Source of the DNA: Roseateles_C aquae
GTDB lineage: Bacteria; Pseudomonadota; Gammaproteobacteria; Burkholderiales; Burkholderiaceae_C
DNA: 64,000 nt
Direction: 5' to 3'
NCBI RefSeq assembly: GCF_032337115.1
Contig: NZ_JAVXZY010000001.1
Location: 1-64,000, forward strand
Made by a program: the position numbers and the translations under genes
Notes under the pieces: model-generated
Told to the model about the DNA's origin: nothing
What the model saw: the letters and a program-made list of their open reading frames with translations, nothing else
Databases searched by the model: none
Shown here: positions 32,888 through 42,200 of the stretch, piece by piece
Numbering within the stretch: position 1 is the first letter of the stretch
Layout: each line of letters opens with the position of its first letter

Positions 32888-33868
32888 ATGATCCACACAC
32901 GTCGTTGCGCCGTGGCCGCCCTGGGCGGCCTGATGTCACTGCTGGCCGCCCCCGGATGGGCTGCGGATGCCTATCCGAGCAAGACCGTCAAGCTGGTCGT
33001 GCCGTTTGCGCCGGGGGGTACCACCGATATCGTCGCCCGTGTGGTGGCCGAGCGGATCACGCCCATGCTGGGCCAGACCCTGGTGGTTGAGAACAAGGCT
33101 GGCGGCGGCGGGTCGGTCGGCGCCAATGAAACGGCCAAGGCCACGCCGGACGGCTACGCGCTGGGTGTGGCCACCGTGTCGACCACAGCGGCCAATCCGG
33201 CCATCAATCCACGCATCCCCTACAACCCGATGAGCGATTTCACGCCCATCATCAATATGGCGGCAACGCCGAATGTGATCGCCGTGCACCCGAGCTTCCC
33301 GGCGCGCGATTACAAAGGGTTTGTTGCCGAACTGAAGAAGAACCCCGGCAAGTACAGCTTCGCCACCAGTGGTACCGGCGGCATCGGCCATCTGCAGATG
33401 GAGCTGTACAAATCGCTGGCCGGCGTGTTTGTGCTGCACATTCCCTACCGGGGTGGCGGCCCGGCACTGAACGACACCGTGGCCGGTCAGGTGCCGATGA
33501 TTTTCGACAATCTGCCTTCGGCGCTGCCCTTCATCAAGGACGGGCGTCTGATCCCCATCGTCGTGGCCGCGCCGCAGCGCCTGGCGGTGCTGCCCAGTGT
33601 GCCGACCTTCAAGGAAGTCGGCCTGGAGCCGGTCAACCGCATGGCCTACTACGGCATCTACGGGCCCAAGGGCCTGCCCAAGGAGGTGGTGGACAAGGTC
33701 AACACGGCGGTCAAGAAGACGCTGGAGCTGCCCGAGGTGAAGAAGCGCATCGAAGACACAGGCTCCATCGTCGTGGCCAACACGCCTGAGCAGTTTGGCG
33801 CGCAGATCAAGGCCGAGTACGAGGTCTACAAACGCGTCGTCGAGCAGCAAAAGCTCAAGCTCGATTGA
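32888..33868 (+). CDS. Bug-family (TctC) tripartite tricarboxylate transporter substrate-binding protein
   Basis: 326 aa from ATG 32888 (GAGG 6 bases upstream; the frame opens earlier at 32840). Signal peptide to about residue 25 (cleavage after GWAA). Typical Bug features follow: YPSKTVKLVVPFAPGGTTDI, GQTLVVENKAGGGGSVGA, the substrate-loop TSGTGGIGHLQMELYK, then PYRGGGPALNDTVAGQVPMIFDNLPSA. These periplasmic proteins bind carboxylates or related small acids. No TctA/TctB membrane partner is nearby, as is usual for the many orphan Bug proteins of Burkholderiales. Its last codon overlaps the xerD start. Confidence 0.9.
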   Translation: MIHTRRCAVAALGGLMSLLAAPGWAADAYPSKTVKLVVPFAPGGTTDIVARVVAERITPMLGQTLVVENKAGGGGSVGANETAKATPDGYALGVATVSTTAANPAINPRIPYNPMSDFTPIINMAATPNVIAVHPSFPARDYKGFVAELKKNPGKYSFATSGTGGIGHLQMELYKSLAGVFVLHIPYRGGGPALNDTVAGQVPMIFDNLPSALPFIKDGRLIPIVVAAPQRLAVLPSVPTFKEVGLEPVNRMAYYGIYGPKGLPKEVVDKVNTAVKKTLELPEVKKRIEDTGSIVVANTPEQFGAQIKAEYEVYKRVVEQQKLKLD

Positions 33869-34788
33869 GTGCCGAAGACGGCAAGCGGGCCGCACGGGCG
33901 CGCAGCCAGCAGGGCATCGACCAGTTCATCGATGCCCTGTGGCTGGAGGATGGCCTGGCCCGCAACACGCTGGAGGCCTACCGCCGCGACCTGAGCCTGC
34001 TGGCCGACTGGCTGGCCGCCAGCCATCAGCTGGAACTGGATGGCTGCGCCGAGATCCATCTGCTGGACTATGCGGCGGCCCGCCACGCTGGCAGCAAGGC
34101 CACCAGCGCGAACCGGCGGCTGTCGGTCGTCAAGCGCTACTGCCGCTGGGCGCTGCGCGAGCGCCGCATCACACAAGACCCGACCCTGCGGCTGCAGAAC
34201 GCGCGCCAGCCCTTGCGCGTGCCCAAAACGCTGTCGGAAGCACAGATCGAAGCCTTGCTGACGGCACCCGACGCCGGCAACCCGCTGGGCCTGCGAGACC
34301 GCGCGATGCTCGAGCTGATGTATGGCAGCGGTCTGCGCGTCAGCGAGCTGGTCGGGCTGAAGTCGGTGCATCTGAGCCTGAAGGAGGCGGCCTTGCGGGT
34401 CACCGGCAAGGGCAGCAAGGAGCGCTTGCTGCCCTTTGGCGAACAAGCCCATGAATGGCTGATGCGCTATCTGCAAGAAGCCCGCGCCGAGCTGCTGCAG
34501 GGCAGGGCCAGCGAAGCGCTGTTCGTCACCCAGCGCGGCGAGGCGATGAGCCGGCAGATGTTCTGGAAGCTGGTCAAGAAGTACGCCGTGCAGGCCGGCA
34601 TCCTGGCGCCGATCTCACCACACACGCTGCGCCACGCTTTCGCCACGCATCTGCTCAACCATGGTGCCGATCTGCGCGCGGTGCAGCTGCTGCTGGGTCA
34701 TGCCGATCTGTCGACGACGCAGATCTACACCCATGTGGCGCGTGAACGGCTGAAGACGCTGCATGCGCAGCACCATCCGCGCGGTTGA
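33865..34788 (+). CDS. xerD: Tyrosine recombinase XerD
   Basis: 307 aa from TTG 33865, overlapping the upstream stop as TTGA. The N-terminal SAM-like domain (IDQFIDALWLEDGLARNTLEAYRRDL) and the catalytic domain carry Arg in GSGLRVSELVGL, Lys in VTGKGSKERLLPFG, His-x-x-Arg in SPHTLRHAFATHLLNHGAD, His in LLGHADLSTTQIYTH and the nucleophilic Tyr. The ending ERLKTLHAQHHPRG is the XerD-type C-terminus. With XerC it resolves chromosome dimers at dif. No dif-like site was noticed nearby. Confidence 0.92.
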   Translation: MSAEDGKRAARARSQQGIDQFIDALWLEDGLARNTLEAYRRDLSLLADWLAASHQLELDGCAEIHLLDYAAARHAGSKATSANRRLSVVKRYCRWALRERRITQDPTLRLQNARQPLRVPKTLSEAQIEALLTAPDAGNPLGLRDRAMLELMYGSGLRVSELVGLKSVHLSLKEAALRVTGKGSKERLLPFGEQAHEWLMRYLQEARAELLQGRASEALFVTQRGEAMSRQMFWKLVKKYAVQAGILAPISPHTLRHAFATHLLNHGADLRAVQLLLGHADLSTTQIYTHVARERLKTLHAQHHPRG

Positions 34789-34850
34789 AAAGAGCAGCGT
34801 TGTGAACTGCTGCCGCGGGATCCGAGGGTGAACCTAGGATAATCCCTAGG

Positions 34851-35453
34851 ATGGACCATAGCTTTCTCTCTGCCTTCATCCTGCTGCTGCTGGTGCTCGA
34901 CCCGCTGGGCAGCTTGCCGATCTTCATCGGCATCATGCGTGAGGTGCCCAAGCAGCGCCGCGGCATTGTTGCCACCCGAGAGGTCGGCCTGGCTTTTCTG
35001 GTGCTGTTCGCCTTCATGTTTCTGGGCGGTCGCTTCCTGGAGATCATGCACCTCTCCGAGCGCTCGCTGGAGGTGGCCGGCGGTGTGATTCTGCTGATCA
35101 TCGCGATCCGGATGATCTTCGGCAGCGCCGGCGAGTCGGCCTACGGGCTGGAGCCGGGCAAGGAACCCTTCATCTTCCCGCTGGCGGTGCCGCTGTTGGC
35201 CGGCCCCTCGGCCATGGCCACCGTGCTGCTGCTGGCCTCGCGCCAGCCGGAAAAGATCGTTCACTGGGTCGGCGCCCTGACCGCGGCCATGCTGGTGTCG
35301 GGTGCGACGCTGTTGCTGGCCGACCGCATCCGCAAGCTGCTGGGCGACTCGGTGGTGTCGGCAATCGAGAAGCTGATGGGCCTGGTGCTGACCGCCGTCG
35401 CCGTCGAGATGGTGCTGGCCGGTCTGAAGCGCTATTTTGTGGGCGGGCTCTGA
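34851..35453 (+). CDS. MarC-family integral membrane protein
   Basis: 200 aa, ATG 34851. Six predicted membrane helices with family motifs: LLLLVLDPLGSLPIFI near the start, GGVILLIIAIRMI around residue 78, and PFIFPLAVPLLAGPSAMATVLLLA around residues 103-127. The transport function of MarC/YhgN proteins is unknown. Just upstream the sequence has CCTAGG twice (34832-34851), which may be part of its promoter or a small operator. No terminator was seen after it until the bidirectional one at 35821. Confidence 0.9.
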   Translation: MDHSFLSAFILLLLVLDPLGSLPIFIGIMREVPKQRRGIVATREVGLAFLVLFAFMFLGGRFLEIMHLSERSLEVAGGVILLIIAIRMIFGSAGESAYGLEPGKEPFIFPLAVPLLAGPSAMATVLLLASRQPEKIVHWVGALTAAMLVSGATLLLADRIRKLLGDSVVSAIEKLMGLVLTAVAVEMVLAGLKRYFVGGL

Positions 35454-35820
35454 TGCAGAGCTCCTAGCCGCGCGTACAGGGGCAACCCAAGACATCAACA
35501 CCGTAGGATTTGACGTTGCAATGGCTGGAAGCTTGTGCGGGGGGACAGCCCCTCGCGTCAAGCGCTTGTGTCAACGGGAATGACCTCACAGTCTGCTTGG
35601 CGTGCCCAACGATCACTGCGAAGACTGTGATGAGCCGGCGGCCTGTCCATCACGTTCCCAGGTGGCGCTGCAATGCCTAGAGCAGCGTCGGAGCGCTGGC
35701 TTGTCGGATGCTGTGCGCCGTAGCAGCGGAGTGTTTTTCGCTTTCTTCAGCCGGCTGAGTGGCGCATGCGGAGGTCGTCCGCCGCTTCATTGCCTGGACG
35801 GCGAGCAGCAAGAAGCAAGG
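35454..35820. other. Gene-free stretch between marC and the TonB receptor terminator
   Basis: 367 bp. One open frame (35602-35886, + strand) crosses the terminator hairpin, lacks a ribosome binding site and matches nothing I know. No tRNA, repeat or clear promoter was seen. Confidence 0.5.
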
Positions 35821-35848
35821 AAAAAGGGGCTCCGAGGAGCCCCTTTTT
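35821..35848. terminator. Bidirectional rho-independent terminator
   Basis: AAAAAGGGGCTC, a 4-base loop and GAGCCCCTTTTT form a perfect 12-bp stem with A run and T run on the two sides. It terminates the minus-strand TonB receptor gene, whose stop is 23 bp away, and probably also plus-strand transcription from marC. Confidence 0.92.
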
Positions 35849-35870
35849 ATGCTTGGAAGCCGCGCAGAAT

Positions 35871-38651
35871 TTACTTGAACTGGTAGCGCAGGCCAACGTT
35901 GAAGAACGTGCCCATGGCGCCAGCAACGTCCATGGGGTTGTAGTTGATGCCACCGTAAGTGATGGTATCCAGCGGCGCAACCCGGTTGAACAGATTCTGG
36001 ATCGAACCATACACCTGCAATTCGCGAGTCAGGTTCCAACGGCCAGACAGATCCACCGAGTAGAAACTGGGCAATTTGCAGCCATTTGCTTCCGTGCCAT
36101 CAGCCAGCGATTGCTGGCAATCGTCACCCTTGAAGTTTTTGTTCTCGATGCTGCTGCGCCAGTTCATGGTCGCCGTCAGACTTGCCGGGCCGCTTTCCCA
36201 GGTCAGAGAGACGTTTGCCTTGTTTTTGGGTGTACCAATGCAGTTCGAAACGTCGCAGTTGCCATGTGTGCCGGCATAGTCGAGTGTCGTGCCAGCGTCC
36301 GTCAACTCCCACTTGGCAGTATGGGTCAGGTGAGCGTCAGCCTTGAAGCGACCGACGTTCTGAACTGTCCAGCGATAGCTGAAGTCAAAGTCCACGCCCG
36401 CAACCTTGGACTCGCCCTTGTTCACAAAGGGCGCGTAAATCAGGATCGCGCTACCCGAATTCGGAATGCCAGGCAGATTGTTGTCAGAGCGAATCACATC
36501 CGGGCGTGCGAAGGCTTCCTGACCCGAGATTGTCTGAATCTGGTCGGATTTCGTGATTTGCCAGATGTCTGCGCCAAAGTTAAGGCCCTTCGTTGGCTCC
36601 ACGATGAAGCCAAAGTTGAAGTTCTTTGACTTCTCGGGCTTCAGATCCGGATTGCCACGTGCAAAGCCACCGACGCCGCTGCCGTTGCAGTCAGCGGCTG
36701 TGCCGCCTGGCAGCGGCGTTTTGCCGTCCGGGCAGCGAATCGGATCATGGATGCCGCCAGTGCCGAAGGTGGCCTGGGCGTCGGGGCTCGACTCAGCAGG
36801 GTTCGGCGCACGGAAGCCGTGCGCATAGGAGGCGCGCAGAGCCAATTGGGGAATCGGCACAAACTTGGCCGCAATCTTCGGTGTGGTGGAATTGAACGAG
36901 TCGTACTTGTCATAGCGCACTGCACCGGACAGCTCGAACGACTTGGTAATGGGCGCCAGCACTTCGCCGTACGCCGCCATCACCTTTTCATTGCCGAAGA
37001 ACCCGTTGTAGCTAGCCTGAACCGAGCCATCTTGGGTGCCGCTCAGCGACGGCGCGGACAGCATCAGCTTGCGATACTCAGCGCCGAGCGCCAGGGCCGC
37101 CGGACCACCGGGCAATTGGGCGATTTCGCGGGACGCCTTGATGTCGAGGATGTCAAGTTTGGTTTTGCTCGCGCTGGTGCCGTGGGTCAAGATCGAGTCA
37201 CGCTGAGCCTGGGTATTGAGACCCGCGTTCGCACCCATGCGATAGCCGAAAGTCGCGCTCTTGGGGTTGCTAAACGCATCAAGCAGCCCTTGAAGGCGGA
37301 GCAGCATGTAGTCCTGGTCCAGCTTGGACTCGGAATGGGCAAAGCCAGCGTCGATGTCCCACTCAGCCGCAGTTCCCTTGACGCCGGCCATGATGCGGGT
37401 GATGTCAACGTCATTGGTACGCCGTTGGGCGCCAAATTCGCCAAACACATAGCGGAAGCGCGCAGACTTGCCAAATGGGTTGTCGGGATGCTCGGCAGCC
37501 AAGGTCATTTCTGGCACATTGATGCCCGTGCCATAGCCGCGCACACCGAACGGTCCGACGATGGTACCTGGCGTGCCCAATGGGCTCACGTCAAAGCCGG
37601 TCTTGTTCTTGCCGTAGCTGAACTCGGCGAATGCTTCCCAATTCTGATTCAGGGCCACTGAGCCGCGACCAAAAATCGAGAGGGCTTCTAGCTTAGGCTG
37701 GAAGCTGCGGAACTGGCCGATGTCGTACGAGCAACCTTCATCGCCGGTGATGTGTGGTGACACAACCCCAGGCAGTGCAGTCGTGCAAGGAGAGACCAGC
37801 TGGTAAGCACCTGAGGTCGTGCCATTGCGGACATAGCCAGCAACGCTGCCAGAAACCGTAGTGCCTCTTCTCGAACCGGGCGTCCACTGGCTGGCCAGTG
37901 GGTCGTAACCCCATGGACGTGTGTCGCCCTTGCCAATCCATTCGCGATCACGATCGCGGTAGTGGATTTCGTCGCTCTTGGAAACTTCGATATTCAGCAA
38001 GCCGTTCCACTTGTCCGTGGAAAGATTGCCGGCGCCCATCGTCAGAGCTGCTTTGGCTCGCTTGCCGTCACCGTACTTGGATGCACCGGTTTCAACTTTA
38101 CCGATGATGCCGTCAAAGTTCTTGCGCAGGATGATATTGACGACACCTGCCAGTGCGTCAGAGCCGTAAATGGCAGAGGCGCCATCCTTCAGCACTTCAA
38201 TCCGCTCGACGGCCTCGAGGGGAACCGACGACAAGTCGGCAAACATCTTTTGGAAGTCATCGGCGCGAGGATAGGGTGCGAGGCGACGCCCGTTCAGCAG
38301 GACCAAGGTGGCATTGGCGCCCAGGCCGCGCAGGGAGATGGCGGTGGCACCGGCGGCAAAGCCGTTACCAAAACCTGTTGGCAAGGAACCCTGACCATCA
38401 AGGCTCAAAGACTGAAGGTATTCAGTCAGCGTTGCCTTACCAGAGTTGGTGATGTCTTCACGCGAGATAGAGAGGATGGGCTCAGCTGTCTCGGCGGCGA
38501 TGCGCTTGATGTTCGAACCGGTCACAACAATTCGCTCGAGCTGAGCGGTTGCAGCGTCCTGTTGCGCCATCGCTGCCTGCGATGCACCTGCAGCAAGTAG
38601 CGCGATTTCGATGGCGCGCACAGCGGCTTTCTTTCTGGCTTTCAAGGTCAT
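35871..38651 (-). CDS. TonB-dependent outer-membrane receptor
   Basis: 926 aa, ATG 38651 with AAGGGA upstream. Signal peptide residues 1-29 (cleaved after AAMA). The mature N-terminus carries a TonB-box-like ERIVVTG, then the plug domain with ATAISLRGLGANATLVLLNGRRLAPYP, RIEVLKDGASAIYGSDALAGVVNIIL. The rest (~200-926) is the 22-strand barrel, ending MGTFFNVGLRYQFK; the terminal residue is Lys where Phe is usual. Cys pairs lie in presumed outer loops (PCTTALPGV...GCSYD, RCPDGK...DCNG, NCDVSNC, DDCQQ...NGC). Ligand unknown; no siderophore or sugar genes are adjacent. Base composition is visibly less GC-rich than its neighbours, suggesting acquisition. Confidence 0.9.
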   Translation of the reverse strand: MTLKARKKAAVRAIEIALLAAGASQAAMAQQDAATAQLERIVVTGSNIKRIAAETAEPILSISREDITNSGKATLTEYLQSLSLDGQGSLPTGFGNGFAAGATAISLRGLGANATLVLLNGRRLAPYPRADDFQKMFADLSSVPLEAVERIEVLKDGASAIYGSDALAGVVNIILRKNFDGIIGKVETGASKYGDGKRAKAALTMGAGNLSTDKWNGLLNIEVSKSDEIHYRDRDREWIGKGDTRPWGYDPLASQWTPGSRRGTTVSGSVAGYVRNGTTSGAYQLVSPCTTALPGVVSPHITGDEGCSYDIGQFRSFQPKLEALSIFGRGSVALNQNWEAFAEFSYGKNKTGFDVSPLGTPGTIVGPFGVRGYGTGINVPEMTLAAEHPDNPFGKSARFRYVFGEFGAQRRTNDVDITRIMAGVKGTAAEWDIDAGFAHSESKLDQDYMLLRLQGLLDAFSNPKSATFGYRMGANAGLNTQAQRDSILTHGTSASKTKLDILDIKASREIAQLPGGPAALALGAEYRKLMLSAPSLSGTQDGSVQASYNGFFGNEKVMAAYGEVLAPITKSFELSGAVRYDKYDSFNSTTPKIAAKFVPIPQLALRASYAHGFRAPNPAESSPDAQATFGTGGIHDPIRCPDGKTPLPGGTAADCNGSGVGGFARGNPDLKPEKSKNFNFGFIVEPTKGLNFGADIWQITKSDQIQTISGQEAFARPDVIRSDNNLPGIPNSGSAILIYAPFVNKGESKVAGVDFDFSYRWTVQNVGRFKADAHLTHTAKWELTDAGTTLDYAGTHGNCDVSNCIGTPKNKANVSLTWESGPASLTATMNWRSSIENKNFKGDDCQQSLADGTEANGCKLPSFYSVDLSGRWNLTRELQVYGSIQNLFNRVAPLDTITYGGINYNPMDVAGAMGTFFNVGLRYQFK

Positions 38652-39197
38652 GGTAATCCCTTAGAAAAGGAGGTGTCTGAAATCAGCAGGAAACAGCGGG
38701 ATATCGCCTTCCCGAATTCCAGCCAGTATCAAAAATGAGGGATGCCGTAAGTAACGCGCCCCCCACGAAGCTCGCATTTCGCCCGAAGCAGCACTGGCGC
38801 GTCCATCAGGAGTGGACCCTAAGATGCTTCCCTAAATTCGTTCGCAGATCCAAATTAAACATAATTAAATCAAAGGCTTAATTGCTGTTGTTCGAGTCGG
38901 AGGGCAAGGCCGCCCGTTCACCGGCTAGTTTGGATTTGCCAAAAATTGTTGTCATGGGGCAACTGCTCGCTGGCGTTTCGGCTCTGCATGTGTTGGTGAG
39001 CACGCGTGCATGCGCCGTCTGGCGCGCTACAGATTGCGGTGCCGAAGATCTGCACGGCTTGGCTGCAACGATCAGCGGTGGGTGGCGTGATCGGGGGGCG
39101 GCCGCTGAAGCTGCAACCTTCGTTGATACATCAATCAGATTGCCTGGCGGCAGCGCTGAGACCAGTCCAGCGAACATCGCTTTCACGGCTTGCACGA

Positions 39198-39280
39198 TGC
39201 GAAATGCGAATTTCATATCGTGAACTCGCGCCATTCTGCAGCGCCGCAAAATTTCTCATGATGGTGACTGCAATTTCGCA
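39198..39280 (+). promoter_or_regulatory. Cluster of TGCGAAAT / AATTTCGCA half-sites upstream of aceA
   Basis: TGCGAAAT at 39198-39205, TGCGAATTTC at 39205-39214, GCAAAATTTC at 39246-39255, and the near-palindrome TGCAATTTCGCA at 39269-39280. The repetition in one 83-bp segment suggests operator sites for an unidentified regulator. Sites of the form TTTGCAAA are known for short-chain-acyl-CoA regulators of glyoxylate genes in other bacteria; equating them is a guess. Confidence 0.4.
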
Positions 39281-39329
39281 ATGCGGCATCGAATGTCTAA
39301 GTGATTGATTTTAAATAACTAAAATTTAA

Positions 39330-39343
39330 GTCTTATATAAGAC
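39330..39343. promoter_or_regulatory. Palindrome GTCTTATATAAGAC in the aceA promoter
   Basis: Perfect 14-bp inverted repeat, followed by ATAAGTC, which repeats one arm (39344-39350). It lies about 105 bp before the aceA start in the most AT-rich part of the region, where it would cover or neighbour the -10 element. Likely an operator for a dimeric regulator, possibly of the GntR type. Confidence 0.55.
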
Positions 39344-39447
39344 ATAAGTCTCCACAAGCGGGTCGCAGAGGACTAATCTTGAGTCCATCAAGTCGCCAGT
39401 TTTCGCAACCTTCTCACCTCACATCACTTCACCATCAGGAGCAGACC

Positions 39448-40746
<1,299 letters not shown>

Positions 40747-40757
40747 GCGCCTGCGGC

Positions 40758-40784
40758 GCTCAACCGTTCCGGTGAACGTTGAGC
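40758..40784 (+). repeat. Inverted repeat just after aceA
   Basis: GCTCAACCGTTC, a CGGT loop and GAACGTTGAGC pair with one bulged C. It lies 12 bp after the stop codon and may protect the aceA mRNA 3' end. Confidence 0.5.
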
Positions 40785-40791
40785 TCCCCCA

Positions 40792-40810
40792 GCCCCCTCC
40801 AGGAGGGGGC
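40792..40810. repeat. Palindrome GCCCCCTCCAGGAGGGGGC
   Basis: Perfect 9-bp arms around a single A, preceded by GAGCTCCCCCA. This is the form of a C/G-rich intergenic palindrome that I recall as common in Burkholderiales genomes. Only one copy was noticed in this window. Confidence 0.6.
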
Positions 40811-40828
40811 ACCAGCATGTCACACCAG

Positions 40829-40855
40829 GCCGGGCCGCGTGCCCGGCTTTTCTTT
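40829..40855 (+). terminator. Rho-independent terminator of aceA
   Basis: GCCGGGC, loop CGCGT and GCCCGGC form a perfect 7-bp stem followed by TTTTCTTT. It also lies 32 bp past the end of the convergent alcohol dehydrogenase gene. Confidence 0.85.
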
Positions 40856-40886
40856 GGGCGCTAAGCGCCAAGCGCTACGGCACTGA

Positions 40887-42029
40887 CTAGAGCGACGCCA
40901 CGAGTAGCGCGCGATAGTCCTCGCGGCTGGCCAGCCGTGGATTCGTCTTGTGGCAGTGGTCCTTCATCGCGCCATCGATGATGCGTTCGAACAGGGTGTC
41001 ATCGACGCCTATCGTGGCCAGGCCGCTGGGCAGGCCCAGGCGCTGGCTCATTGCCTGCACCGCTTCGGCGATCACTTCAGCATCGCCGGTGGCCAGGCCC
41101 ATGGCCTGGGCCATCCGCGCCAGCTTGCTGTCCTGCTGCAGGCTGTCGTGGGCGGCGTTGAAGCGGATCACCGCCGGCAGGAAGACGGCATTGAGCGTGC
41201 CGTGGTGCAGCCGCGGGTTCAGGCCGCCCAGGCTGTGGCTCAGCGAGTGCACGCAGCCCAGGCCTTTTTGAAATGCCATCGCGCCCTGCATGCTGGCGCT
41301 CATCATCTGCAGCCGGGCCTCGGCGTCGCGGCCGTCTCGGGTGGCCCGTTCGATGTGGGCCCAGCCGCGCCGCAGGCCTTCCAACGCGATGCCGTCGGCC
41401 GGCGGATTGAAGGCCGCCGACATGAAGGTCTCCATGCAGTGCGCGATCGCGTCCATGCCAGTGGCGGCCGTGAGCAGCGGCGGCAGACCCAGCGTCAGCG
41501 CCGGGTCGCACAGCGCCAGCCTGGGCAGCAGCAGCCAGTTGTGAAAGCCCAGCTTGCGGCCGTCGTCAACGATGACGATGGCGCCGCGTGCGACCTCACT
41601 GCCGGTGCCGGCCGTGGTCGGCACGGCAATCAGCGGCAAGACCTTGGCGCTGATCAGCTCGCTGCCGCCTTCGATCGTGGCATAGCGCTTCAGTGGCCCC
41701 TCGTGGGTGGCGGCGATGGCCACGCCCTTGGCCAGATCCATGGCCGAGCCGCCGCCAACGGCGATCAGTCCATCGCAGCCCTCGGCCTGGCACAGCGCCA
41801 CGGCTTCGCGCACAGCCGCCTCGGTGGGGTTGGACGGAGTGCGATCAAAAACTGGCAACGCGTGCCTGCCGAAGCTTTGCAATGCCTGGTCCAGCACACC
41901 TGCTGCACGCACGCCAGGGTCGCTGACGATCAAGGGGCGGTGCATGCCCAGGCGAGCGCTTTCCTCGGCAAGTCGGCCGCTGGCACCCAGGGCAAGGTGG
42001 ATCTGAGTCAGGTACTGGATCAACGACAT
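40887..42029 (-). CDS. Iron-containing (group III) alcohol dehydrogenase
   Basis: 380 aa from ATG 42029; the frame stays open far upstream only because it shadows the chemoreceptor gene. NAD-binding GGGSAMDLAKGVAI (residues ~95-108), PTTAGTGSEVARGAIV, then the metal-site region TGMDAIAHCMETFMS, and the Fe-ADH signature GLGCVHSLSHSLGGLNPRLHHG. These supply the Asp and three His ligands. Members oxidise or reduce alcohols/aldehydes (butanol, 4-hydroxybutyrate, maleylacetate, lactaldehyde); the substrate is not clear. Divergent from the chemoreceptor across 171 bp. Confidence 0.9.
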   Translation of the reverse strand: MSLIQYLTQIHLALGASGRLAEESARLGMHRPLIVSDPGVRAAGVLDQALQSFGRHALPVFDRTPSNPTEAAVREAVALCQAEGCDGLIAVGGGSAMDLAKGVAIAATHEGPLKRYATIEGGSELISAKVLPLIAVPTTAGTGSEVARGAIVIVDDGRKLGFHNWLLLPRLALCDPALTLGLPPLLTAATGMDAIAHCMETFMSAAFNPPADGIALEGLRRGWAHIERATRDGRDAEARLQMMSASMQGAMAFQKGLGCVHSLSHSLGGLNPRLHHGTLNAVFLPAVIRFNAAHDSLQQDSKLARMAQAMGLATGDAEVIAEAVQAMSQRLGLPSGLATIGVDDTLFERIIDGAMKDHCHKTNPRLASREDYRALLVASL

Positions 42030-42200
42030 CTTGATTCCCGTCAATAAGAGGTGCTGTGCCTGGCCGAAGCGACGAAACAGCTGCTCCAGAGCGGGTAAAG
42101 CCACTAAAGTCACCATGGCTTTGACCGAAGCCGTGCATGAGCCCGCGTGGGCCCATTCCATCGACCCGCTACGGCCGCTCAAGGCCCACAGGAGTTCGGC

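Larger units (their letters stand above)
38652..39447. other. AT-enriched ~800-bp intergenic region between divergent TonB receptor and aceA
   Basis: Contains the promoters of both genes. The 38840-38885 part (AATTAAACATAATTAAATCA) and 39300-39350 are strongly AT-rich. Two overlapping frames (38882-39223 + and 38878-39249 -) have no ribosome binding site and no recognisable domain; they may be the decayed remains of a gene. The aceA side has repeated TGCGAAAT/ATTTC half-sites and a perfect palindrome, listed separately. Confidence 0.6.

Noticed and set aside
35602..35886. 94-codon ORF before the TonB receptor terminator
   Set aside because: Crosses the terminator hairpin and enters the receptor's 3' end antisense; no ribosome binding site.
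38878..39249. Overlapping small ORFs on both strands upstream of aceA
   Set aside because: No ribosome binding site or recognisable motif; listed only as part of the intergenic region.
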